A stretch of 64,000 bases of DNA from Planctomycetota bacterium (GTDB taxonomy: Bacteria > Planctomycetota > UBA1135): contig SHNF01000017.1 in the NCBI GenBank assembly GCA_004295085.1, positions 125,058-189,057 on the forward strand, written 5' to 3'. The translations under genes and the position numbers were made by a program. Each line of letters starts with the position of its first letter. The first letter of the stretch is position 1. The notes under the pieces were generated by a model that was not told the DNA's origin, did no database searches, and saw only the letters and a program-made list of their open reading frames with translations. Shown here one piece after another: positions 56,840 to 64,000 of the stretch.

Positions 56840-57759
56840 GACAAGGCCTCCGTGCGCGGATCCAGGCGCGCCAGCAGCAGGTCGGCCGCCAGCGTGCACA
56901 GGCCGAGCAGCAGCGTGTAGGTGACGGTGGCGCCGAGCGCGAGCGTGTAGTCGCGGTTGAGCGCGGCCTGCACGAAGTGCGCGCCCAGGCCGGGCAGGGC
57001 GAACACCTGCTCGATGACCAGGGAGCCGGTCAGCAAGCCGGCGGCCGCTGGCCCCAGGAACGCGACCACCGGCACCAGGGCCGGCCGCAGCACGTGGCGG
57101 CGCAGGAGCCTGGCGCGCGGCAGGCCCTTGGCGCGGGCGGCGCGCACGGCGTCGCTGTGGAGGATCTCCAGCGCGCCGCTGCGGGTCAGGCGCGCGATCT
57201 GCGCCGCGACCGGCAGACCCAGGCACAGGCACGGGAGGATGAGGTGCGCGGGGCTGCCGGTTCCCGCGGGCGGAAGCCAGCCGAGCGTGAAGGAGAAGGC
57301 CAGCACGGCCGCGGCCGCGAGCACGAAGCTCGGCACGGCCAGCAGCAGCGTGGTCAGGAGCAGGACCAGGGTGTCCGGCGCGCGCCGCCGCTGCGTGGCG
57401 GCCCACAGGCCCGCGGGGACGCCGCACAGCAGCGCGAACAGGAGGGCCGCGGCGCCGAGGGCCAGCGACAGCGGCAGGGACTGCGCCAGGATCTCGCCGA
57501 CGCTGACGCCGCGGTAGCGCAGCGACGGCCCGAAATCCCCGTGCGCGAGGTTCCACAGGCTGCGCGCGTACTGGGCCGCCAGCGGCTCGTCGAGGTGGTA
57601 GTGCTGTTCCAGCGCGCGCCGCAGCTCGGGGCGCGTTTCGCGCTCCTGGTCGAAGGGGCCGCCGCGCGCCGCGCGTGCCAGCAGGAAGGCGGCGGCGTGC
57701 ACGGCGAGCACGGTGAGCAGCAGGGCGCCCACGCGGCTGAGCAGCGCGGCCGCGCGCAC
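56836..57759 (-). CDS. Peptide/nickel-type ABC permease (DppB/OppB-like)
   Basis: The protein (307 residues) is the B-type permease. It has an N-terminal membrane helix, then HYHLDEPLAAQY and GDFGPSLRYRGVSV, typical of DppB, and six membrane segments with the ATPase-contact loop DAVRAARAKGLPRARLLRRH. It starts with GTG three bases after the substrate-binding gene. Substrate of the transporter is unknown. Confidence 0.92.
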   Translation of the reverse strand: MRAAALLSRVGALLLTVLAVHAAAFLLARAARGGPFDQERETRPELRRALEQHYHLDEPLAAQYARSLWNLAHGDFGPSLRYRGVSVGEILAQSLPLSLALGAAALLFALLCGVPAGLWAATQRRRAPDTLVLLLTTLLLAVPSFVLAAAAVLAFSFTLGWLPPAGTGSPAHLILPCLCLGLPVAAQIARLTRSGALEILHSDAVRAARAKGLPRARLLRRHVLRPALVPVVAFLGPAAAGLLTGSLVIEQVFALPGLGAHFVQAALNRDYTLALGATVTYTLLLGLCTLAADLLLARLDPRTEALS

Positions 57760-57762
57760 GGC

Positions 57763-59295
57763 CTAGTCTTCCGGGCCCGTTGCAGCCAGGCGCAGGCGGC
57801 CCCAGTCCACGTACTGGCGGCTGTTGCGGGCGAAGTTGGCGATGCGCGGCGCCACCAGCTCGTGGGTGGCGTAGTGGAACAGCGGGATGATCGGGGCCTG
57901 CTCCAGGAGGTAGCTCTCGGCGGCGCGCAGGCGCTCGAGACGGGCCGCGGCGTCGCCTTCCGCCGCCGCCAGGCGCGCGCCGTATTCCGGATCGGCCCAG
58001 GCGGTCTGGTTCTGCGGGTTGTCGGCGCGCAAGACGTCCAGGAAGGTGGCCGGGTCCAGGTAATCGCCGATCCAGGAGGCGCGCGCCAGGTCGTAGTCGC
58101 CGGCCCGCACGGCCGCGCGCGCGGACGCGGATTCCTGCATGTCCAGGGTGGTCGCCACGCCGAGATGGCGGCGCCACTGGTCGGCCAGCGCCTCGGCCAC
58201 GTCCCGGCTGGTCTCGCCGCTGGGGAAGACCACGCGCAGCCGCGGCAGGCCGCTGCCGCCGGGAAAGCCGGCGGCGGCGAGCAGGTCCGCGGCCGCCTGC
58301 GGGTCGAAGCGGCACTCGGCGGCGGGCTGGTACGGCGCCGCATACGGCGGCACGAAGGAGCGCGCCGGGGCCTGGCCACCGCCCACCGTGGCGGCCAGGG
58401 CGTCGCGGTCCACGGCCAGGCTGAGGGCGCGGCGCACGCGCGCGTCCTGCAAGGGGCCGCGCCGGCAGTTCACACGGTAGAATTCGGTGCCGAAGTAGGG
58501 CGCGGGCGCGTACTCGGCGCGGGATGCGAGCGCCGGGATGGCGAGGGAGGGCACGTCCGGCGCGTAGTCGGCGTCGCCGGCCAGGAACAGGTTGAGCGCC
58601 GTCAGCAGTGAGTCGGTGGTGAGGAAGTCGATGCGCGCGATCGTCACCGACGCGGCGTCCCAGTAGCAGGGGTTGCGCGCGACGCGCACGCGGTCGCGCA
58701 CGCGCCGTTCCAGCAGGCGGTACGGGCCGGAGGAGACGCGCAGGGAGGCGGGCTCGCCCGCGGGAGCGGCGCGGTCGCAAGGCGGGAGCGGCGCCAGCGC
58801 GTGATACGCGCACATCTGGTCGAAGCACGGCACCGGGCGCTGGAAGCGCACGCTCAGGCGGCCGCCCTCGGCCTGGAGGCCAGCGGGAGGCGCGGCGCCG
58901 TCGGGGTCCCACTCCGCCAGGCCTTCCAGCGGCAGCCAGTCCCGGCACGGCGCGGCGGTGGCCGGGTGCAGGAGGCGGCGCCAGGAATCCACGAAGTCCA
59001 CGGCGGTGAGCGGGCTGCCGTCGGACCAGCGCAGGTCCGGCCGCAGCGTGAACTCCCAGCTCCTGCCGCCGTCGTGCGCCCGCCAGGACTGCGCCAGCGC
59101 CGGCTGCGGCAGCAGGGTCGCGGGATCGAGGCGCGTGAGGCCGCAGGTGAGAGCGGACAGGATGCGCCCCTCGGCGGTGCTGGAGGCGAGCTGCGGGTCG
59201 AGGACCTCCGGGTCGGGGCCGTTGGCGACCACGAGCTCGGCGGCAGCGCCGCGGCAGGAAGCGAGCACCAGTCCCACCAGCAGTGCCGGACGCAC
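57763..59295 (-). CDS. Extracytoplasmic peptide-binding lipoprotein (SBP_bac_5)
   Basis: The binding protein (510 residues) for the ABC transporter has a lipoprotein signal (LVLASC). The family-5 fold follows, with GPDPEVLDPQLASSTAEG near the N-terminus, LAQSWRAHDGGRSWEFTLRP and WSDGSPLTAVDFVDSWRR. I choose GTG 59295 over 59316 because a TATCCT element ends six bases upstream and the signal peptide then begins directly. It is divergent from the transporter ATPase genes, so one 38-bp region controls both halves. Confidence 0.93.
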   Translation of the reverse strand: MRPALLVGLVLASCRGAAAELVVANGPDPEVLDPQLASSTAEGRILSALTCGLTRLDPATLLPQPALAQSWRAHDGGRSWEFTLRPDLRWSDGSPLTAVDFVDSWRRLLHPATAAPCRDWLPLEGLAEWDPDGAAPPAGLQAEGGRLSVRFQRPVPCFDQMCAYHALAPLPPCDRAAPAGEPASLRVSSGPYRLLERRVRDRVRVARNPCYWDAASVTIARIDFLTTDSLLTALNLFLAGDADYAPDVPSLAIPALASRAEYAPAPYFGTEFYRVNCRRGPLQDARVRRALSLAVDRDALAATVGGGQAPARSFVPPYAAPYQPAAECRFDPQAAADLLAAAGFPGGSGLPRLRVVFPSGETSRDVAEALADQWRRHLGVATTLDMQESASARAAVRAGDYDLARASWIGDYLDPATFLDVLRADNPQNQTAWADPEYGARLAAAEGDAAARLERLRAAESYLLEQAPIIPLFHYATHELVAPRIANFARNSRQYVDWGRLRLAATGPED

Positions 59296-59301
59296 CGGCG
59301 C

Positions 59302-59307
59302 AGGATA
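59302..59307 (-). promoter_or_regulatory. -10 element, leaderless binding-protein gene
   Basis: TATCCT on the minus strand ends six bases before the GTG at 59295. It is one half of a compact divergent promoter pair. Confidence 0.6.
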
Positions 59308-59321
59308 GCGGGGCAACGCTC

Positions 59322-59327
59322 TAGAAT
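59322..59327 (+). promoter_or_regulatory. -10 element, leaderless ABC ATPase gene
   Basis: TAGAAT ends six bases before the GTG at 59334. The opposing -10 element is only 14 bases away, so the two promoters must overlap. Confidence 0.6.
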
Positions 59328-59333
59328 CGAAGG

Positions 59334-60326
59334 GTGTCCGAAGGGCCGCTGTTGCAGGTCGCGGGGCTCACGCTCACGGTGCCCTCGCCGCGCGGCCCGG
59401 TGGCGGTGGTGGATCGGGTCGGCTTCGTGATCGGCCGCGGCGAGACCCTGGGCCTGCTGGGCGAGAGCGGCTGCGGCAAGACCTTGACGGCGCTGTCGCT
59501 GCTGCGCCTGCTGCCTCCGGCGGTGCATCTGGCCGCCGGCAGCGTGCGCTTCGACGGCGTGGACCTGGCGGCCCTGCCCGAGCGCCAGCTGCGCCGCTAC
59601 CGCGGCAAGCGCGTGGCCATGGTGTTCCAGGATCCGGCCGCGGCTCTCAACCCCGTGCTGCGGGTGGGCGCGCAGGTCGAAGAGGTGCTGGAGGTGCACC
59701 GGCGCCTGTCCGGCGCGCAGCGGCGGCGGGAAGTCGCGCGCCTGTTCGGCGACGTCGGCCTGGCGGAGCCGGAGCGCAGCGCCCGCCGCTATCCGCACGA
59801 GCTGAGCGGGGGACAGCGCCAGCGCGTGCTCATCGCCATGGCCCTGGCCGGGGAGCCCGAGCTGGTGGTCGCCGACGAGCCCACGGCGTCACTGGACGTG
59901 ACGGTGCAAGCCCAGATCCTCGAGCTGTTCCGGGAACTGCGCCAGCGGCGCGGGCTGTCGCTGCTGTGGATCGGGCACGACCTGGGCGTCGCCGCCAGCC
60001 TGTGCGACCGCGTGACCATCCTGTACGCCGGACGCGTGGCCGAGACCGGCGCGCTGGCGCGCGTGTTCCGCCAGCCCCTGCACCCGTACACCCAGGGCCT
60101 GCTGGCCGCCATGCCCCTGCTGGAGCGGCGCGCGCCGCCCAAGGGCATCCCCGGGCGCGTGCCGCCGCCCGCGGAGCTCCCGGAGGGCTGCCGCTTCCGC
60201 GACCGCTGCCCGGCGGCCTTCGCCGACTGCGCCAGCGAGCCGGCGCTCATTCCGGCGCCGCTGGGCTCGCCGGGGCAGGCCGCGGCCTGCTGGCTGCACG
60301 CGACGCGGCCGGGCGCGGCGACATGA
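59334..60326 (+). CDS. Peptide/nickel ABC transporter ATPase (DppD/OppD-like)
   Basis: The ATPase (330 residues) has Walker A GESGCGKT near residue 41, the signature motif LSGGQRQRVLIAMALAG, Walker B LVVADEPTASLD and the C-terminal oligopeptide extension with Cys (CRFRDRCPAAFADC), which in related ATPases binds an iron-sulfur cluster. It powers the divergent permeases. It overlaps the next ATPase gene by ATGA. The GTG start follows TAGAAT. Confidence 0.93.
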   Translation: MSEGPLLQVAGLTLTVPSPRGPVAVVDRVGFVIGRGETLGLLGESGCGKTLTALSLLRLLPPAVHLAAGSVRFDGVDLAALPERQLRRYRGKRVAMVFQDPAAALNPVLRVGAQVEEVLEVHRRLSGAQRRREVARLFGDVGLAEPERSARRYPHELSGGQRQRVLIAMALAGEPELVVADEPTASLDVTVQAQILELFRELRQRRGLSLLWIGHDLGVAASLCDRVTILYAGRVAETGALARVFRQPLHPYTQGLLAAMPLLERRAPPKGIPGRVPPPAELPEGCRFRDRCPAAFADCASEPALIPAPLGSPGQAAACWLHATRPGAAT

Positions 60327-61378
60327 GCGCGGCCGCGGACAACGGCTGGCGGCTGCGGCTGCGCGCCCTGGAGGTGCGCTATCCGGCCGAGCAGCGCTGG
60401 CTGCGCCGGCCGCGGCGCTGGGCGCGCGCGGTGGACGGCGTCAGCCTGGAGATCCCGGCCGGCGAAACCCTGGCGCTGGTGGGGGAGTCCGGCTGCGGCA
60501 AGACCACGCTCGGGCGGGCAGTGCTCGGCCTGGTGGCGGCCAGCGCCGGGGAGATCTGGTTCCGGCCGCCGGAGGCGGTGCGCCGCCAGGCTCCCGGGCT
60601 GGACGCCCTGCTGGCCGGCCGCGGCCGCGACGGTGCGCTGGACTTGGCGGCGCTGCCGGCGGCGGCGTGGAAGCCGGTACGGCGGGCGCTCGGCATGGTG
60701 TTCCAGGATCCCAGCTCGTCGTTGAACCCGCGCATGCGCGTCTGGCGCGTCGTGGCCGAGCCCCTGCTCATCCATCGCGCGGGGTCCGCCGCGGCGCTGC
60801 GCGCGCGCGCGGACGCCCTGCTGGAGCGCGTCGGCATCGCGCCCGTGCTCGGCGAGCGTTTCCCCAACGAGTTCAGCGGCGGCCAGCGCCAGCGCATCGG
60901 CATCGCCCGCGCCCTGGCCCTGGATCCGGCGCTGGTCGTGTGCGACGAGCCGGTCTCGGCCCTGGACGTGAGCGTGAAGGCCCAGATCCTGGAGCTGCTG
61001 CTGGATTTGCAGCGCGAGCGCGGCCTGTCCTACCTGTTCATCTCGCACGACCTTGCGGTGGTGCGCCAGATCGCCCAGCGCACGGCCGTCATGTACGCGG
61101 GCCGCCTGGCCGAGGTCGGGCCCACGGACGCGCTGTTCGCCGCGCCGCGGCACCCCTACACGCGAGCCTTGCTGGCGGCCGTGCCGGCAGTGGACGGCGC
61201 CCGCGCCGGGCGCCTGCTGCTGCGCGGCGAGCCGCCCAGCCCGAGCGCGCCGCCGTCCGGCTGCCGTTTCCACCCGCGCTGTCCGGAGGCGTTCGCGCGC
61301 TGCGCCGCCGAGGAGCCCGGCTGGTATCGCGCCGGGGAGGGCGCGGCCGCCTGCTTTCTGGCGGAGCCTCTATCCTGA
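60323..61378 (+). CDS. Peptide/nickel ABC transporter ATPase (DppF/OppF-like)
   Basis: The second ATPase (351 residues) has Walker A GESGCGKT, signature FSGGQRQRIGIARALAL, Walker B DEPVSALDVSVK and the C-terminal CRFHPRCPEAFARC motif. The two ATPases form the heterodimer typical of dipeptide and oligopeptide importers. Compared with DppD it has an insertion before the Q-loop (around residues 75-110). The ATG overlaps the preceding stop. Confidence 0.93.
   Translation: MSAAADNGWRLRLRALEVRYPAEQRWLRRPRRWARAVDGVSLEIPAGETLALVGESGCGKTTLGRAVLGLVAASAGEIWFRPPEAVRRQAPGLDALLAGRGRDGALDLAALPAAAWKPVRRALGMVFQDPSSSLNPRMRVWRVVAEPLLIHRAGSAAALRARADALLERVGIAPVLGERFPNEFSGGQRQRIGIARALALDPALVVCDEPVSALDVSVKAQILELLLDLQRERGLSYLFISHDLAVVRQIAQRTAVMYAGRLAEVGPTDALFAAPRHPYTRALLAAVPAVDGARAGRLLLRGEPPSPSAPPSGCRFHPRCPEAFARCAAEEPGWYRAGEGAAACFLAEPLS
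61371..61376 (+). promoter_or_regulatory. -10 element upstream of the HAD hydrolase gene
   Basis: TATCCT overlaps the end of the DppF-like gene and ends 15 bases before the ATG at 61392. Confidence 0.4.
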
Positions 61379-61391
61379 GGCGGCCACCTGC

Positions 61392-62114
61392 ATGCTGCGC
61401 GCCCTGTTCTTCGACGTGGACGACACCTTGTATTCGTCCACGCAGTTCGCGGAGAGCGCGCGCGAGCGCGCCGTGGACGCGATGCTGGCCCGCGGCCTGC
61501 GCATGGAGCGGGCGCGCGTGCTCCAGGAGCTGCAGGGCGTGGTGGCGGAGTTCAGCAGCAACGACGACCGCCATTTCGACCGCCTGCTGGAGCGGCTGCC
61601 GGCCTCCGCCACCGCCGGCGTGAACAAGGCGCTGCTGGTGGTGGCGGGCGTGATCGCGTATCACCAGACCAAGTGGGAGGAGCTGCGCATCCGCACCAGC
61701 GCCCAGCGCCTGCTCGAGGACCTGGCCGCCACCGAGCTACGGCTCGGCGTGATCACCTCCGGCATCACCAAGAAGCAGATGGAGAAGATCCTGCGCCTGG
61801 GGCTGGACCGCTACGTGGATCCCGGGCTGATCTTCATCACCGACCAGCAGGGCATCGCCAAGAGCAACGCCAAGCTGTACGTGCGGGCGGCGCAGGTGGC
61901 GGGTGTGCCGCCCGCCGCAGCCATGCACGTCGGAGACCACCCGGCGCACGACGTGGACAGCGCCAAGCGGGCCGGCATGATCGCGGTGTGGCACCGCGGC
62001 GGCGGCAAGTACTCGGCGCTCGAGCCGGCCGAGAGACCGGACCACGTGATTGACGACCTGGGGGAGCTGCGCGCGCTCCTGGCGGAGCACTACGCCGTGC
62101 GCCTGGGCGCCTAG
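61392..62114 (+). CDS. HAD superfamily hydrolase
   Basis: The phosphatase (240 residues) has motif I DVDDTLY (nucleophile and acid Asp), motif II GVITSGITKK, a Lys in AKSNAKLY and motif IV MHVGDHPAHDVDSA. A helical cap of about 80 residues follows motif I, as in group I HAD enzymes. Substrate is unknown; the closest described set, as I recall, is a TIGR02253-like group. Its stop shares CTAG with the converging secretin gene. Confidence 0.88.
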   Translation: MLRALFFDVDDTLYSSTQFAESARERAVDAMLARGLRMERARVLQELQGVVAEFSSNDDRHFDRLLERLPASATAGVNKALLVVAGVIAYHQTKWEELRIRTSAQRLLEDLAATELRLGVITSGITKKQMEKILRLGLDRYVDPGLIFITDQQGIAKSNAKLYVRAAQVAGVPPAAAMHVGDHPAHDVDSAKRAGMIAVWHRGGGKYSALEPAERPDHVIDDLGELRALLAEHYAVRLGA

Positions 62115-64000
62115 TTGTTCATCACGCTGTCCATCCGCCCCATCACCTCCTGCGCGTCGGTGATGTGGGCGCGGATCAGGATGATCACGTCCTGGTTCTC
62201 GTGCGCCTCGCCCTCGGTCTTGAACAGGATCGAGAGCACCGGGATCTTGGCCAGGAGCGGGATCTCGGCGCGCTGCTCGATGTCCAGCAGCTTCTTCAGG
62301 CCGCCGATGACGACGATGCCGCCATCCGGAACACGCACCGTCGTGTTGGCGCTGCTGACCTGGAGCTCGGGCAGCTGCAAGGTCACCGGCGTGGTCAGAC
62401 CGGCCAGCGAGGAGGTGAACTCCGGGATCGGGCGCAGCAGCGTCGCCACCGTCGGCCGCAGCTCCAGGGTGATGTACTTGCGGTCGTGGCTGATGGTCGG
62501 GCGCACGTCCAGCACGATGCCGTCGCTGAGCACGCCCACCTGCGGGTCGGCGATCAGCGCCGCCTGCGCCACTTCCACGTCCATGTCCTGGACGTAGGTC
62601 ACCTGGTTGAGCACGGTGATGAAGGAGCGCATGGTGTTCTGCACCGACACCGTGGACGAGGTCAGCTCCTGGGCGCGGTTGCTCTTCTCCACCGCGCGCA
62701 GGATGAAGGCGTACTGCGTGTCGTCCAGGAAGGTGAAGCCCATGGTCAGGCCGCCTTCCGGCGTGAGGCGGTCGCCGTACGCGCCCAGGATGTTCTCGCT
62801 GCGGGCGCGCAGGTCGCCGTCGCCGAAGTCATCGAAGAACAGGCCGGCCGAGGGGTTGGTGTCCGGAGCGCCGGAACCGCTGTTGTCCAGGCCGCGCGAG
62901 GCGTTGTCTTCGAGCCCGCTGGTGATGTCGTCCAGGTTCACCAGCGAGGTGGGGGGCGAGAATGTGCCGCCCAGCCCGCGCCAGTCCACGCCCATCTCCT
63001 GCAGGAAGTCCTTCTGGATGGTGAGGAAACGCGCCTCGATGGTGACCATCGAGGACACGTAGCGGCGCAGGTCCTGCAGGAAGGCGTCGATCTGGCGCTG
63101 CACCTCGTGCGTGTGCACCACGATCAGGAAGCCGTTCTGGTAGCGGATGGAGACGCCCTCCATCTCCTCCCAGGTGGTGGGGGCGATGGACTGGCGGATC
63201 AGCTGCTCCAGGTTGTCCGGGTTCATGATCGCGCGCAGGTCGCCGAAGGCGCCGCCGAACACCGGCTCCTCCTCGTCCACGCCGGTGGGCGTCTGGTCCG
63301 GCAGGCGGATGTCGGCGATCTTGGGGCCGCTGAAGTCTGTGACCTGGGCGGTCAGGTCCTGCACGTCGTGGCCCTTCAGCACGAGCTGGCCCTGGGCCTT
63401 GGCGGCGCTGGAGATGTACACCACGCCGTTCTTGAGACTGTAGGTCACGGTGGGGCCGGCGGCGGCCGTGATCACCTTCAGCGCGTTCTCGACGCTGATG
63501 CGGTGCGCCAGGTTGAGGTTGAACTCGACGCCCTCGGCGTCCACCGCTTCCACCGCGTCGGGCGTCACCACGAACGGGATGTCGGTGTAGGTCCGGAGCT
63601 GGTTGATCACCTCCTCCAGCGAGGTCTCTCCGGCCACCTGCAGGCCCGGGATCATCGTGGTGGACAGCTCCTGCTGCAGCGCCAGGCTGGTCTCGTCCAC
63701 CTCCTCGGCCAGGCCCAGCTCGCGGTAGTCCTTGCGCAGCTCGCTGATGCGGGCCCAGTAGTCCGGATCCGGCGTCTGCAGGATGTCGGAATAGGGGATC
63801 CGGGCGCGCGCGATCTCCTGGCTCCAGCGGCGGAAGCGCTCGCCGCGCTCTTCCATGAAGCTCTCGGACACGCGGTCGTGGCGGACGCGGTTGCTGGCGT
63901 CCTTGAGCTCGGACGCACGCTCGTTCAGCGGGTCCTGGCGCAGGATCTCTTCGCTCAGGTCGGCCGCGCGGTCGAAGTCTTCCTCGTCGAAGGCGCGGAT
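62111..64000 (-). CDS. Type II/III secretion-type secretin, partial at window edge
   Basis: The reading frame is open to the window edge, so 5' sequence is missing and at least 629 residues remain. The N-terminal visible part, AFDEEDFDRAADLSEEILR, is TPR-like. STN/N-type domains follow (VVTPDAVEAVDAEGVEFNLN and similar). The C-terminal secretin core has VTIEARFLTIQKDFLQEMGV and the signature VPDGGIVVIGGLKK with LAKIPVLSILF. Secretins form the outer-membrane gate of type II secretion and type IV pili. The GTG at 63871 is a false start within the gene. The prepilin peptidase and GspC-like protein are compatible partners. Confidence 0.92.
   Translation of the reverse strand: MRAFDEEDFDRAADLSEEILRQDPLNERASELKDASNRVRHDRVSESFMEERGERFRRWSQEIARARIPYSDILQTPDPDYWARISELRKDYRELGLAEEVDETSLALQQELSTTMIPGLQVAGETSLEEVINQLRTYTDIPFVVTPDAVEAVDAEGVEFNLNLAHRISVENALKVITAAAGPTVTYSLKNGVVYISSAAKAQGQLVLKGHDVQDLTAQVTDFSGPKIADIRLPDQTPTGVDEEEPVFGGAFGDLRAIMNPDNLEQLIRQSIAPTTWEEMEGVSIRYQNGFLIVVHTHEVQRQIDAFLQDLRRYVSSMVTIEARFLTIQKDFLQEMGVDWRGLGGTFSPPTSLVNLDDITSGLEDNASRGLDNSGSGAPDTNPSAGLFFDDFGDGDLRARSENILGAYGDRLTPEGGLTMGFTFLDDTQYAFILRAVEKSNRAQELTSSTVSVQNTMRSFITVLNQVTYVQDMDVEVAQAALIADPQVGVLSDGIVLDVRPTISHDRKYITLELRPTVATLLRPIPEFTSSLAGLTTPVTLQLPELQVSSANTTVRVPDGGIVVIGGLKKLLDIEQRAEIPLLAKIPVLSILFKTEGEAHENQDVIILIRAHITDAQEVMGRMDSVMNN

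Noticed and set aside
59296..59316. Longer start of the binding protein at 59316
   Set aside because: It would include the -10 element in the coding region and place extra residues before the signal peptide.

Overview
The window is a GC-rich bacterial chromosome segment (roughly 70% G+C by eye) that is almost entirely coding. I saw no insertion sequence, phage gene, CRISPR array or origin. Many exported proteins carry lipobox signal peptides, and there are very large lipoproteins with SbsA-type Ig-like domains and Gly-rich tracts. An EF-G2-type paralogue, a divergent MnmE-like GTPase, scattered type II secretion parts and an FG-GAP protein remnant are also present. Together these suggest a high-GC Planctomycetota-like bacterium. 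This placement is inference; Myxococcota or another envelope-rich Gram-negative phylum is not excluded.

Layout. 1-8.9 kb: Kelch protein, DUF488 protein, exported CocE/S15-type hydrolase, DnaE, and a serine-palmitoyltransferase-like enzyme divergent from an NAD-dependent epimerase (to 9.95 kb). 10.0-11.1 kb: an RNA cluster of tRNA-Arg(ACG), tadA, two tRNA-Ser and the SRP RNA. 11.1-23.4 kb: a co-oriented housekeeping run, dnaX-ybaB-recR-truA-ptsN-HPr-DUF2344-rng-rplU-rpmA-obgE-GspC-like-coaX-mnmE-pyrB, mostly joined by ATGA/GTGA/TTGA overlaps. 23.6-36.0 kb: four consecutive lipoproteins (two are tandem paralogues), then prepilin peptidase and an OmpA-type lipoprotein. 36.1-39.8 kb: EF-G2-like factor, TatD nuclease and a membrane-anchored helical protein. 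39.9-43.0 kb: a fifth giant lipoprotein. 43.0-47.8 kb: amidohydrolase, DHH phosphoesterase, proline dehydrogenase and a DASS-type symporter. 47.8-55.5 kb: a sulfatase-fold enzyme without a formylglycine motif, a polytopic membrane protein, ComM, ComEC, CoaD and an apparently exported RidA. 55.5-61.4 kb: an FG-GAP remnant and a divergently arranged peptide ABC transporter. 61.4-64.0 kb: a HAD hydrolase and a secretin cut by the window edge.

How the genes fit together. DnaE, DnaX and RecR serve replication and repair, and ComEC/ComM serve DNA uptake. TadA, TruA, MnmE-like, RNase G, L21, L27, Obg, EF-G2 and SRP RNA serve translation. The GspC-like protein, prepilin peptidase and secretin suggest type II secretion or pili, a plausible route for the large lipoproteins.

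The strongest non-gene signal is a recurrent TAnnnT -10 hexamer (mostly TAGAAT or TAGACT) ending 6-7 bases before start codons that lack a Shine-Dalgarno sequence. This predicts widespread leaderless transcription and was used to choose several starts. No stretch longer than 300 bases lacks a gene or RNA; the longest such gap is 23395-23585.
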